Positions 35,077 to 44,066 of a DNA stretch of 64,000 nucleotides are shown here, in pieces. The stretch lies in the NCBI RefSeq assembly GCF_009827295.1, contig NZ_WTYD01000001.1, positions 1,860,001-1,924,000 on the forward strand, read 5' to 3'. The first letter of the stretch is position 1. Every line of letters begins with the position of its first letter. The position numbers were made by a program, and so were the translations under genes. The notes below the pieces were generated by a model, which was not told the origin of the DNA, searched no databases, and was given only the letters and a program-made list of their open reading frames with translations. This DNA comes from Qipengyuania pelagi (GTDB taxonomy: Bacteria; Pseudomonadota; Alphaproteobacteria; Sphingomonadales; Sphingomonadaceae).

Positions 35077-37482
35077 ATGGACGATCTTCTGGCGGACTTC
35101 GTCGCCGAAACCCGCGAAATGCTGGAGGCCAGCGGCGGCGAGATCGTCGCCTGGGAGGCCGACCCTTCCGATCGCGCGCGTCTTGATACCATCTTCCGTT
35201 TTGTCCACACGGTGAAGGGCAATTGCGGCTTCTTCGATTTCCCGCGCCTCGAGCGGCTGAGCCATGCGGCCGAAGATGCCCTGGCCGAAGTGCGCGCAGG
35301 CCGTCGCCAGCCCGACAATGCGCTCGTGTCGGCCGTGCTCGCCATCATCGACCGGATCGGCGAGATGACCGATGCGATCGAAGCGGGTGGTGAGTTTCCA
35401 GAAGGCGGCGACGATGCGCTGATCGCGGCGCTCGAAGAGGGCGAATCGGAGGGAGAGGCACCCGCCAGCCAAGCTCCGGCTGCCGAGACGTCCGGGGACG
35501 CTCCAAAGGACCGGCCCACCTCCCAGCCAACGCAGGCTATCCAGCGCTCGATCCGCCTTCCGGTCGAACTACTCGACGAGGTCATGAAGGGGGTCTCCGA
35601 TCTGGTGCTGGCCCGTAACGATCTAGCGCGGCGACTGCGCGAAACGGGCAATCAGCCCACGCTCGATGGGCCGTTCGAACGGCTTTCCGCCATCCTCGCC
35701 GGGGTGCGCGACTCCACCACGCGAATGCGGATGCAGCGCCTCGAACATCTGTTCGGCTCCTTCCCCCGCCTCGTGCGCGACCTATCCAACGATCTCGGCA
35801 AGCAGGTCATGGTCGACTTCGAAGGCGGCGATGTCGAGCTCGACCGCGAAATGGTCGAAATGGTGCGCGATCCGCTGACCCATATCGTGCGCAACGCCAT
35901 CGATCACGGCATCGAGAAACCGGTCGACCGCCAGATGGCGGGCAAGCGCGAAATCGGTCTCCTGCGCTTCGCCGCGCGCCAGTCGGGCAATCAGATCTCA
36001 CTCGTCATTTCCGACGACGGCAACGGGATCGACACCGAACGCCTCGCGGCCAAGGCGGTGGAAGCGGGCGTGCGCACGCCGCAGGAGATCGCGGCGATGG
36101 ACGAGCGCGCCAAGCTCGATCTCATCTTCGAACCCGGCCTTTCGACGGCCGATCAGGTCAGCGCGGTTTCGGGGCGCGGCGTGGGCATGGACGTGGTGCG
36201 CGCCAACATCCTGAAGATCGGCGGATCGATCGAGGTCGCCAGCACGCCAAAGGATGGCACGTCCTTCTATCTCAAACTGCCGCTGACCCTGTCCATGATG
36301 TCCGCTTTGACGGTCGAGACGAGGGGGCAGATCTTCGCCCTGCCCCGCTCCTTCGCCGACGAGATCGCGTTCGCGCGCACGCATATGGAGGAATTGGCGC
36401 GGGCAGGCGAAAGCCAGATGTTCACCTATCGCGGCCGCCGGATCCCCTGCATCGCGCTCGAGGACGTCCTGTTCGGCGCATCGTCGGCGCCTCTCGACTG
36501 GGGCCGCAAGAAACTGCTCGTGATACGCCTCGCCACCGGCGACGTCTTCGCTCTCGGCGTCGATCAGGTGCTCGATCACGAGGATGTGGTGGTCAAGCCG
36601 ATCGCGCCCGCCATCGTGGCGACGGGGCTGTATGCCGGAACCACCCTGCTGGATGACGGACGGCCGATGATGCTGCTCGATATGCCGAGCATCGCGGCCA
36701 AATTCGGTCTCGTCGAACAACCTCGCAGCCGCTCGGACCGTGGCGAGACCGTTGGAGGTGCGACAAGCGGCGGATCGTCACAAGCGACGATCCACGCCAT
36801 GCTCTATCGAGGGCTCGACGGACGCCGTCGGGCCGTGCGGCTCGGCCTGGTGCGTCGCATCGAGACGATCCAGCGCAGCGCCATCGATATCGAAGGCGAT
36901 CGCGCCCAGGTCGTGATCGACGATCGGCTGATCACCCTCGTCGGCCATGAAGGCAGCGAACTTCCCGAAGGCGATTGCCGTCTGCTGCGCCTGTCGGACG
37001 GGGTCAGCGAGCTGGCGCTGATCGTCGCCGAAGTCCTCGACGCGATCGACTTGCCGGAAAACCTGCGCGCGCCCGATGCGGAGAGCGAATATGAGGGGAT
37101 CGCGCTGGTCGAAGGCCACCCGATCCCGCTGATCGACGGGCATACTCTGTTTGCGCGACATGACCGGCCCGACACCGACGCGGTCACCGACACCATCAGC
37201 CCGACCTGCCGCCTGCCCGAAGACAGCGAATGGGCGCGCAAGATCCTGGAACCGCTGGTGATCGCGGCGGGCTATACGGTCCTGCGCGGCGAGGAGGACG
37301 AAAGCGATCTGAGCATCGTAATCGACGGCCATGCAGAGCCGTCGGGCGAGAGGAAGACCCCGCTGCTCCATCTGCGCAGCCATCGCGACCCCAGAGACGC
37401 TTCGGACACATCGATCTACCGTTACGATCGCGAGGCCCTGGTGGCCGCGCTTGCCAGGCTGCGCCGGGAGAATGCCGCATGA
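35077..37482 (+). CDS. cheA: Chemotaxis histidine kinase CheA with extended C-terminus
   Basis: CheA autophosphorylates in receptor arrays and passes phosphate to CheY and CheB. The 801-residue protein has an HPt domain with His44 in FVHTVKGNCGF, then a linker and dimerisation helices (about 170-235). The ATPase follows, with N box HIVRNAIDHGIE, G1 DDGNGIDTER and G2 GRGVGMDVV, then a CheW domain (about 405-540). Unusually it continues with a second CheW-like domain (about 570-690) and about 95 residues (WARKILEPLVIAAGYTVL onward) that resemble a receiver domain lacking the acidic pocket and phospho-Asp. The stop overlaps cheW (ATGA). An AGAGGGG ribosome site precedes the ATG. Confidence 0.95.
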   Translation: MDDLLADFVAETREMLEASGGEIVAWEADPSDRARLDTIFRFVHTVKGNCGFFDFPRLERLSHAAEDALAEVRAGRRQPDNALVSAVLAIIDRIGEMTDAIEAGGEFPEGGDDALIAALEEGESEGEAPASQAPAAETSGDAPKDRPTSQPTQAIQRSIRLPVELLDEVMKGVSDLVLARNDLARRLRETGNQPTLDGPFERLSAILAGVRDSTTRMRMQRLEHLFGSFPRLVRDLSNDLGKQVMVDFEGGDVELDREMVEMVRDPLTHIVRNAIDHGIEKPVDRQMAGKREIGLLRFAARQSGNQISLVISDDGNGIDTERLAAKAVEAGVRTPQEIAAMDERAKLDLIFEPGLSTADQVSAVSGRGVGMDVVRANILKIGGSIEVASTPKDGTSFYLKLPLTLSMMSALTVETRGQIFALPRSFADEIAFARTHMEELARAGESQMFTYRGRRIPCIALEDVLFGASSAPLDWGRKKLLVIRLATGDVFALGVDQVLDHEDVVVKPIAPAIVATGLYAGTTLLDDGRPMMLLDMPSIAAKFGLVEQPRSRSDRGETVGGATSGGSSQATIHAMLYRGLDGRRRAVRLGLVRRIETIQRSAIDIEGDRAQVVIDDRLITLVGHEGSELPEGDCRLLRLSDGVSELALIVAEVLDAIDLPENLRAPDAESEYEGIALVEGHPIPLIDGHTLFARHDRPDTDAVTDTISPTCRLPEDSEWARKILEPLVIAAGYTVLRGEEDESDLSIVIDGHAEPSGERKTPLLHLRSHRDPRDASDTSIYRYDREALVAALARLRRENAA

Positions 37483-37913
37483 AACGCCTGATGCTCCTGT
37501 GCACGATCGCGGGCCGACAGGCTGCGATCCCCGCCCATGCGATCCGATCCGTCATCGAAATCGACGCCATCGAGCCGATTCCGGGAACCGCGCCCTGGAT
37601 CGCGGGTCTGACCGCCCTTCGCAGCCAGGCGCTGACCGTGATCGATTGCCGCGTCGCACTGGGTTTCGAAAGCGCGGGCGATCCGGTCGGCAGTCGGGCC
37701 GCCGTCATCGCCGAGGGCGGGCATCTCTATGCGCTCGTGGTCGACGATGCTTCCGACGTCGAAGAGATCGAGGGCGAGATCCAGCAGCTTCGCGGGGGAT
37801 TCGGCCCACAATGGGCCAATGCCGCCGTCGGGATGGTGGAAACGCCGCGAGGCCCCGCCATCATCCTCGACATCCCGGCCCTGCTCGGCCTCGACAAACC
37901 TGAGGCGGCTTAA
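37479..37913 (+). CDS. cheW: Chemotaxis coupling protein CheW
   Basis: CheW links chemoreceptors to CheA. The 144-residue protein is a single CheW domain: MKRLMLLCTIAGRQAAIPAH at the start, then VIEIDAIEPIPGTAPWIAGL, ALTVIDCRVALG and the final AIILDIPALLGL. It is translationally coupled to cheA through an ATGA overlap, and cheY follows after 86 bp. Confidence 0.92.
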   Translation: MKRLMLLCTIAGRQAAIPAHAIRSVIEIDAIEPIPGTAPWIAGLTALRSQALTVIDCRVALGFESAGDPVGSRAAVIAEGGHLYALVVDDASDVEEIEGEIQQLRGGFGPQWANAAVGMVETPRGPAIILDIPALLGLDKPEAA

Positions 37914-37920
37914 AACAATG

Positions 37921-37931
37921 CTTACGCTTCG
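37921..37931 (+). promoter_or_regulatory. CTTACGCTTCG element before cheY
   Basis: This is an exact second copy of the 11-mer at 35014-35024, lying in the 86-bp cheW-cheY gap 69 bp before cheY. It may mark an internal promoter for cheY-cheB-cheR. Confidence 0.3.
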
Positions 37932-37999
37932 GTGCTAGGAACGATCGAAATGACAACGAAGTCAGATGGTAAAACCATGCAAATACAAGGGCGCCTGCA

Positions 38000-38365
38000 A
38001 TGAGAACCTGTCTGGTCGTCGACGATTCGCGCGTAATACGCAAAGTGTCGCGACATATCCTCGAATCGCTCGATTTCACGGTCGAAGAGGCGGAAAATGG
38101 CCAGCTCGGGCTGGACAAATGCGCCGAGGCGATGCCCGATGTGATCCTGCTCGACTGGAACATGCCGGTCATGACCGGGATCGAATTCATCGTCCAGCTG
38201 CGTCAGGTGCCCGGAGGCGACAAGCCCAAGGTCGTCTTCTGCACCACGGAAAACGACGTCGCGCATATCCGCGAGGCGATCAGCGCCGGGGCGGACGAAT
38301 ATGTGATGAAGCCGTTCGACCACGAAACATTGCAGATCAAGCTCCAGCTCGTCGGCATGGCCTGA
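38000..38365 (+). CDS. cheY: Chemotaxis response regulator CheY
   Basis: CheY-P binds the flagellar switch and changes rotation. The 121-residue single receiver domain has the acidic pair in CLVVDDSRVIRK, phospho-acceptor Asp52 in ILLDWNMPVMTG, the Thr switch in VVFCTTEND and Lys104 in YVMKPFD. All five canonical receiver positions are present. A small gap of 22 bp separates it from cheB. No cheZ is in the window, so dephosphorylation must use another route, such as the CheA tail or another CheY (inference). Confidence 0.95.
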   Translation: MRTCLVVDDSRVIRKVSRHILESLDFTVEEAENGQLGLDKCAEAMPDVILLDWNMPVMTGIEFIVQLRQVPGGDKPKVVFCTTENDVAHIREAISAGADEYVMKPFDHETLQIKLQLVGMA

Positions 38366-38387
38366 ACACTCGCGCAAAGGATTCGAG

Positions 38388-39542
38388 ATGGCCGCCATTC
38401 TGCCCTCCACCACGCCCGCCTTCTCTCGCCCCGCTCGCGCGCCCAAGCGCGTGACCGAAGATACGGTGCGCGTGATGCTGGTCGACGATTCGCTGACGGT
38501 TCGCACCGTCTTCTCGCGCATGATCGACAAGGAGGACGATCTGGCTGTCGTCGCCGAGGCGGGCACGGCGGAAAAGGCGCTGTTCGCGCTCAGGACCACG
38601 CAGGTCGACGTCATCCTTCTCGATTTGGAAATGCCGGGCATGGGCGGCCTCGAAGCGCTGCCGAAGCTGCTCGAAGCGGCAAGGCCGGCGCAGGTTCTCG
38701 TCGTTTCCTCGCTGACTGAGGACGGCGCCGAACACACGCTCACCGCTCTTTCGATCGGTGCCGCCGACACCATGCTGAAACCGCGTCCCGGCGGATTCAA
38801 CGATGCCTATCGCGACGCGCTGCTGACGAAGATCAGGGCTCTTGGCGGATGCGATGTCCATCCCGAAGGACCTAGCCTTCAAGCCGAGGCGAGCGCCGTA
38901 TCGGAAGCGAAGCCCGCTGCGCCCCATGAAGCGCTTGCACCACAGATCGTGGCCATCGGTGCGTCGACGGGTGGGATCCACGCCCTGAACCTCTTCCTGC
39001 GCCGTTTGCCGCACGATTTCGACCTGCCGATCCTGATCACGCAGCACCTTCCCGAAAGCTTCGTGCCGGTTTTCGCGCGCCAGATGGAACTGGCTGCCGG
39101 ACGCGAGGCGGTTCTGGCCGAAGACGGCACCTCCATCCGCCGCAACAGGATCGTGATCGCGCCCGGCACGGCGCATATGATCGTCAAACGGATCGGCCCC
39201 GCCTCCGCAGCGGGGAGCGGTGTCGTGACCGGCCTCGCGCATGATCGCACTGCGAATGGCTGCCTCCCCTCCGTCGACCCGATGTTCGAGAGCGTCGCCG
39301 AGGTCTATGGGGGCCATGCCGCCGCCGTCCTCCTGTCCGGCATGGGCCGCGACGGCACCAGCGGCGCCGAGGCGATCGCCCGCGCCGGAGGCAGCCTGTA
39401 TGCCCAGGACGAGGAAAGCTGTGCGGTCTGGGGCATGCCCCGCGCCATCAGCGAAGCTGGCCTCGCACGCGCGGTCACCACGCCCATGGGGCTCGCCGAT
39501 GCCATCGCTCAATCGGTCCGGGCTCCTGCCGAGCAGAACTGA
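38388..39542 (+). CDS. cheB: Protein-glutamate methylesterase CheB
   Basis: CheB removes methyl groups from chemoreceptors during adaptation and is activated by phosphorylation from CheA. The 384 residues comprise an N-terminal receiver (VMLVDDSLTVRTVFSRMI, Asp in VILLDLEMPGMGGLEAL), a linker, and the methylesterase domain. The catalytic-Ser motif is IGASTGGIHALN, followed by ITQHLPESFVPVFA and LSGMGRDGTSGAEAI with the catalytic Asp. A 24-residue N-terminal extension precedes the receiver. It lies directly upstream of cheR with a 1-bp gap. Confidence 0.95.
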   Translation: MAAILPSTTPAFSRPARAPKRVTEDTVRVMLVDDSLTVRTVFSRMIDKEDDLAVVAEAGTAEKALFALRTTQVDVILLDLEMPGMGGLEALPKLLEAARPAQVLVVSSLTEDGAEHTLTALSIGAADTMLKPRPGGFNDAYRDALLTKIRALGGCDVHPEGPSLQAEASAVSEAKPAAPHEALAPQIVAIGASTGGIHALNLFLRRLPHDFDLPILITQHLPESFVPVFARQMELAAGREAVLAEDGTSIRRNRIVIAPGTAHMIVKRIGPASAAGSGVVTGLAHDRTANGCLPSVDPMFESVAEVYGGHAAAVLLSGMGRDGTSGAEAIARAGGSLYAQDEESCAVWGMPRAISEAGLARAVTTPMGLADAIAQSVRAPAEQN

Positions 39543-39543
39543 C

Positions 39544-40404
39544 ATGGCAGGCGTGGACGCATCGCACCGCATCGTTGCCGATCTCCTGCGCGCCCGTACC
39601 GGACAGCACCTGTCCGAAGCGCGCATGTGGCGGGTGCCCTCGGCCCTCGCCGGTCTGTTCCGTGCGCGCGGCATTTCCAACGTCGATCAGCTGGTTTGCC
39701 TTCTGGCCGCACCCGATGCGCGCGATCTTGCCACCGAAGTGGTAGAAGCGCTGCTCAACAACGAGACGTATTTCTTCCGCGACACGGCTTTCTTCGATCG
39801 CTTGGCTGAAACCGTCCTCCCCGATATTTTCCAGCGCCGGAAGGCTACCAGGCGCATCGCGATCTGGTCGGCGGGATGTTCGACCGGGCAGGAAGCCCTT
39901 TCACTCGCCATGCTCTTCGCGGACGATCCCGATCGCTGGCGTGACTGGACGATCGAGATCGTCGGCACCGACATATCGCACAAGGCGATCAGCGTCGCCC
40001 AAAGCGGGCTCTATTCGCAATTCGAGATCCAGCGGGGAATGGATATCCACCGGATGCTCCGCCATTTCGACGAGGTCGCGACGGGATGGCAGGCCAAACC
40101 CGAATTGCGGGCGTTGACCCGCTTCAGGCAAGCCAGTCTCTTTTCCGCGCCGCCCGCCACGCACGGCTTCGATCTGGTGCTGTGCCGCAATGTCATGCTC
40201 TATTTCGATGCGCCCAAGCGCGCCGAAGGCTTTGCGCGGCTGGCGCAGGGCATGGCGCTCGATGGATGGCTGATGCTCGGATCGGGCGAGACCGTGCTCG
40301 GCCAGACGCCCCTGTTCGAGACCTCCGACGAGGGACCGGCCCTCTATCGCCGCGCTGCGGCGCCCGTGTCCAGGGAGTGCGCGCGTGCCACGAAGGTCGG
40401 CTGA
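39544..40404 (+). CDS. cheR: Chemotaxis protein methyltransferase CheR
   Basis: CheR methylates receptor glutamates using SAM. The 286-residue protein has the helical N-terminal domain, the conserved LLNNETYFFRDTAFFDRL segment, the SAM loop IWSAGCSTGQEALSLAM, VGTDISHKAISVAQ and the DLVLCRNVMLYFD motif. The ATG at 39544 follows the cheB stop by one base. Upstream in-frame codons belong to cheB in another frame and were excluded. Confidence 0.95.
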   Translation: MAGVDASHRIVADLLRARTGQHLSEARMWRVPSALAGLFRARGISNVDQLVCLLAAPDARDLATEVVEALLNNETYFFRDTAFFDRLAETVLPDIFQRRKATRRIAIWSAGCSTGQEALSLAMLFADDPDRWRDWTIEIVGTDISHKAISVAQSGLYSQFEIQRGMDIHRMLRHFDEVATGWQAKPELRALTRFRQASLFSAPPATHGFDLVLCRNVMLYFDAPKRAEGFARLAQGMALDGWLMLGSGETVLGQTPLFETSDEGPALYRRAAAPVSRECARATKVG

Positions 40405-40470
40405 CGCCGCAATGGCGCGACGATCCGGCAACACGGTCGCCGAGCGCGTCTCGCACGCTCGTCTTCACGG

Positions 40471-40486
40471 TAAATCGCCGCTTAAC
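40471..40486 (+). promoter_or_regulatory. Candidate CtrA-like box before the GGDEF-EAL gene
   Basis: TAAA-N7-TTAAC at 40471-40486 differs at one position from the alphaproteobacterial CtrA consensus TTAA-N7-TTAAC. It lies 71 bp upstream of the GGDEF-EAL start in a 153-bp gene-free gap. The match is short, so this is tentative. Confidence 0.3.
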
Positions 40487-40557
40487 GGCTTCTTAGCGCC
40501 TGATCCCATACAGCTGGCGCCGGTCGCGTTCCGCGGCTTGGCGGAACGAGGATTCGC

Positions 40558-42156
40558 GTGAGCAGCTTGCAGGAGAGATCAGCGGGCGTGACACCGGCCG
40601 GACGGTCGGTTGCCCGTGCGCTCATCTCGTTCCTGCCGCTCGTCTGTATCGCCCTACTGTCGATCGCGATCGCCCTCGCCTATGCCGTTTCGGCTGCGCT
40701 TACGCCCGGAGCGGGCGTGCCCGGATGGATCCTCGTGGGCGGCGGGATCGTCCAGGCCCTGATCCTGATCGCCCTCGCTACGCTGTCGCTGCGGCACGCC
40801 CGCAAGCTCGAACGCTTCGCACTGCGCGATACGCTGACCGGCCTTGCCAACCGCGCGGGGCTGCATTCCGACTATCCGGCCATCGCGGCCAATGCCAGCG
40901 GATCGGAAGAGATCGCCCTCGCGCTCATCGATCTCGACGGGTTTCTGAGCGTAAACGACCGCCACGGCCATGCCGTCGGCGACAAGCTGCTTTGCGCAGC
41001 CGCCGGAATCTTCGGCGAGTTGTGCGGCGAAGAGGCACGGATCTATCGCCTGGGTGGTGACGAATTCGCTCTGGTGAAGGCTGGTCCGCTGGCCGCGACC
41101 CTGATCGAGGGCATGGCCCGCAAGATCGTCGACCGGATGTCGAAGCCGGTTCATGTCGATGGAATGCGTCTCACCGTCGGGGCAAGCATTGGTTTGGCGC
41201 GCATGAGTGCGAACGGCGATCATTCCAGTTCCGAATTGCTGCGTCGCGCCGACGTCGCCCTGTTCGAATCGAAGTGCAGCGGAAAGGCTCGCTGCAGCTG
41301 GTTCGATATCCAGTCCGACATCTCTCGCGAGGAAACGCGGGTGATGGAAGAGGAATTGCGCAGCGCCCTCGCGCGCGAGCAGTTCCAGTTGAACTACCAA
41401 CCCCTGGTCGATTGCGACACCCAGCGGATCGTCGGGGTCGAGGCGCTGCTGCGCTGGAACAGGCCCGATGGCGAACGGATCGAGACCAGTCGCTTCGTAT
41501 CCGTCGCCGAACAATCCGGGCTGATCGATCCCCTTGGTCTCTGGGCGCTGCGCCGTGCCTGCGTCGATGCGCTCGACTGGAATGGCATCAAACTGTCGGT
41601 CAACCTGTCGCCGGTGCAGCTGAAGAACCCGGAATTTCCGATCCAGCTGGGTCATATCCTCGAAGAGACCGGCTTCGCGCCCGAACGGCTGGAGCTGGAG
41701 ATCACCGAGAACTGTCTCGTCATCAATCCGGTGGTCGCCGAACGCTGCCTGTCGGTGATCAGGGGCTTCGGCGTCAGCGTGGTGCTGGACGATTTCGGCA
41801 CCGGCTACGCCTCGATCGGGTTCCTGCGCCGCTTCCGCTTCGAAAAGCTCAAGATCGATCGCAGCCTCGTCACCCAGGCCGATACCGATGACGGAAGCCG
41901 CGCGATGATGCTGTCCTCGATCACGGTCGCGCGCGCGATGAAGATGGATGTGACGGCGGAAGGCGTCGAAACCCGCGAACAGGCCGCAATGGTCCGCGCC
42001 GCTGGCTGCGACCAGATCCAGGGCTGGCTCTATTTCAAGGCGATGCCCGCCGAAGCGATCCCCCAGCATCTCGACAAGGTCGCCCAGTTCGCGGACGCCT
42101 ATGTCCTCGATAGTCTCCCGGACTCCATCGATGAACCTGAAAGCAAAGTAGCATGA
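40558..42156 (+). CDS. GGDEF-EAL dual-domain c-di-GMP protein
   Basis: This 532-residue membrane protein has two N-terminal TM helices (about 20-45 and 55-75) and no separate sensor domain. It then has a GGDEF domain with an intact active site [11 protein letters not shown], and an EAL domain with [31 protein letters not shown] and [10 protein letters not shown]. Both cyclase and phosphodiesterase motifs look complete, so it may be bifunctional. The GTG start has GAGGA six bases before it. Its stop overlaps the next chemoreceptor gene (ATGA), which ties c-di-GMP turnover to chemotaxis. Confidence 0.92.
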   Translation: MSSLQERSAGVTPAGRSVARALISFLPLVCIALLSIAIALAYAVSAALTPGAGVPGWILVGGGIVQALILIALATLSLRHARKLERFALRDTLTGLANRAGLHSDYPAIAANASGSEEIALALIDLDGFLSVNDRHGHAVGDKLLCAAAGIFGELCGEEARIYRLGGDEFALVKAGPLAATLIEGMARKIVDRMSKPVHVDGMRLTVGASIGLARMSANGDHSSSELLRRADVALFESKCSGKARCSWFDIQSDISREETRVMEEELRSALAREQFQLNYQPLVDCDTQRIVGVEALLRWNRPDGERIETSRFVSVAEQSGLIDPLGLWALRRACVDALDWNGIKLSVNLSPVQLKNPEFPIQLGHILEETGFAPERLELEITENCLVINPVVAERCLSVIRGFGVSVVLDDFGTGYASIGFLRRFRFEKLKIDRSLVTQADTDDGSRAMMLSSITVARAMKMDVTAEGVETREQAAMVRAAGCDQIQGWLYFKAMPAEAIPQHLDKVAQFADAYVLDSLPDSIDEPESKVA

Positions 42157-44006
42157 GCGCGCTTGCCGATATTACTGGCGATCTGGTCGCCGAAAAGGGC
42201 GCGCCCGCCCCGGTCGAACTCTCGTCGCGCGATGGCGATCGGACCGCGACGAAATTTATCGCGCGTCTCAAGGGAGCGCTGAAAGACCGTTACCGGCGCC
42301 TGACTGTCGCGCAGAAGATCGGTCGGCTGACCTTGGCCAGCGTCACAGCGATCATGCTGACCATCGCAACGATGATCGTCGCCGCGACGATAGCTCTCGA
42401 CATGCGCGAAACCCGGATGGCGATCGCGGATGCGCAGCTTCACTCGGCCCGGATCGTGACCGACGTCGAACGCGCCCGCCTGTTTGGTCAGCGCCTCGCG
42501 CTCAAGGGCGCGCAGGCGGACATGGATCGCGCGCACGCCGCCCTGGAGAATGCCCACGTAAATCTGGTCGGGCTCGACGATAGCGCGAAGCGGTATGCCG
42601 CCGCGCAGCTTCCCGCAATCGCAAGCCTCGATGAACGAATTGCCGACTATCAGGCCAGTCTGCGCGCCGTTTCCGCCGCATACGCACAACACGGAACGGG
42701 CGCCCGAACCCAGGATCTCGTCGAAGCGAACTTCCTTAGCGGGGAGGATCTGATCGACCGGGCCGAAGCGATAAGTTCGGGGCTCGCCGCGATCGGAGCG
42801 GAAAACAACCAGCGATCATCTGACGTCGTCCGATGGCTTTTGATCGGATTTGCGATCATCGTAGCGATTGCGGTCGCTCTGATCTTCGCGACCTCCCGCT
42901 CGATCATCGCCGACATGTCTGGAACGCTGAAGCGCTTGACAGACAGCGGTCTCGAACTGTCGAAGGGCAATCTGACCGTCCATATTCCGGGCCTGCGTCG
43001 CAAGGACGAAATCGGACAGATGGCCCGCGCGATGCAATTGTTCGCCCGCGCGGCGAAGAAGTTCGAGGCCGCGAGAGACGCCGAGGCAGTCCGCGCCCGG
43101 AACGAACTGGTCGAACGCGCCGCAATGGAGCGCGAGCGCGAAGATGGGCGCAAACAGAAGGAGCGGGCCCTGCTCGACCTTGCGCGGACCTTCGAATCAA
43201 CTGTCGGCCATGTCGTCGGCAGCGTCTCCGCCGCGGTCGATCAGTTGCAGACCACCGCCAATCACATGGCCAGCGCCGCCGACCGCTCGACCGATCGGAC
43301 CGGGGAGGTCGTCGGGGAAATGGACCGCGCCGCCAGCGGCGTCGTCGCCGCCGCTGCTGCGTCCGATGAATTCGCGCTTTCCATCGGCGAGATCGGGCAC
43401 CAGGCCGCCCAGTCTGCGGAACTCGCCCGCCAAGCCACCCGCGCCGCCAAACAGGCGGATGGGACGATGTCGGACTTGTCGGCTTCCGCCGAACAGGTCG
43501 GCCAAGTCGTCGAATTGATCCAGTCGATCGCGCGGCGCACCAATCTTCTCGCGCTCAACGCCTCGATCGAGGCGGCGCGCGGAGGTGAGGCCGGACGCGG
43601 GTTCGCCGTCGTCGCCAGCGAGGTCAAGGACCTGGCCAACCAGACGAGCCGCGCGACCCGCGATATCGCCGACCAGATCCGCGCGATGCAGGACAGCACG
43701 GGCGCCAGCGTCACCGCGCTCAGATCGATCGGCGCGCAGGTCGCCCAGTTGGAGACCAGCGCCGTCTCCATCGCCAGCGCGGTCGATCAGCAGACCCGTG
43801 CCGGACAGGAATTGGCGCGCAGCATCGATATCGCCGCGCGCGGGACCGATGCGGTTTCGGAGCTCGTCGGCGAAGTCAGGGAAACATCGCTGGCGACCGG
43901 CAATGCCGCCGCCCAGGTCCTAGCATCGGCCAACGACCTCGAAGGCCAGGCGGATATGCTGAGCGGCAAGGTAGACGACTTCCTGGCGCATATTCGCGCC
44001 GGATAG
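42153..44006 (+). CDS. Methyl-accepting chemotaxis protein with periplasmic four-helix domain
   Basis: This 617-residue chemoreceptor has TM1 (about 61-82), a periplasmic helical-bundle sensor of about 145 residues ([18 protein letters not shown] onward), TM2 (about 226-247, [18 protein letters not shown]), a HAMP domain and a long cytoplasmic signalling coiled coil. The tip that binds CheA/CheW reads [20 protein letters not shown] and continues [18 protein letters not shown]. The ligand is unknown. It is translationally coupled to the upstream GGDEF-EAL gene and followed by a second receptor gene. Confidence 0.92.
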   Translation: MSALADITGDLVAEKGAPAPVELSSRDGDRTATKFIARLKGALKDRYRRLTVAQKIGRLTLASVTAIMLTIATMIVAATIALDMRETRMAIADAQLHSARIVTDVERARLFGQRLALKGAQADMDRAHAALENAHVNLVGLDDSAKRYAAAQLPAIASLDERIADYQASLRAVSAAYAQHGTGARTQDLVEANFLSGEDLIDRAEAISSGLAAIGAENNQRSSDVVRWLLIGFAIIVAIAVALIFATSRSIIADMSGTLKRLTDSGLELSKGNLTVHIPGLRRKDEIGQMARAMQLFARAAKKFEAARDAEAVRARNELVERAAMEREREDGRKQKERALLDLARTFESTVGHVVGSVSAAVDQLQTTANHMASAADRSTDRTGEVVGEMDRAASGVVAAAAASDEFALSIGEIGHQAAQSAELARQATRAAKQADGTMSDLSASAEQVGQVVELIQSIARRTNLLALNASIEAARGGEAGRGFAVVASEVKDLANQTSRATRDIADQIRAMQDSTGASVTALRSIGAQVAQLETSAVSIASAVDQQTRAGQELARSIDIAARGTDAVSELVGEVRETSLATGNAAAQVLASANDLEGQADMLSGKVDDFLAHIRAG

Positions 44007-44066
44007 GAAATCTTAACCATATCGCCTTAGCAAAATACGTAATTTGGGGCAGGGAAACATGCGCTT

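Noticed and set aside
38337..39680. 447-codon open frame on the minus strand opposite cheB
   Set aside because: It spans the junctions of cheY, cheB and cheR and shows no domain. The plus-strand genes have complete motifs.
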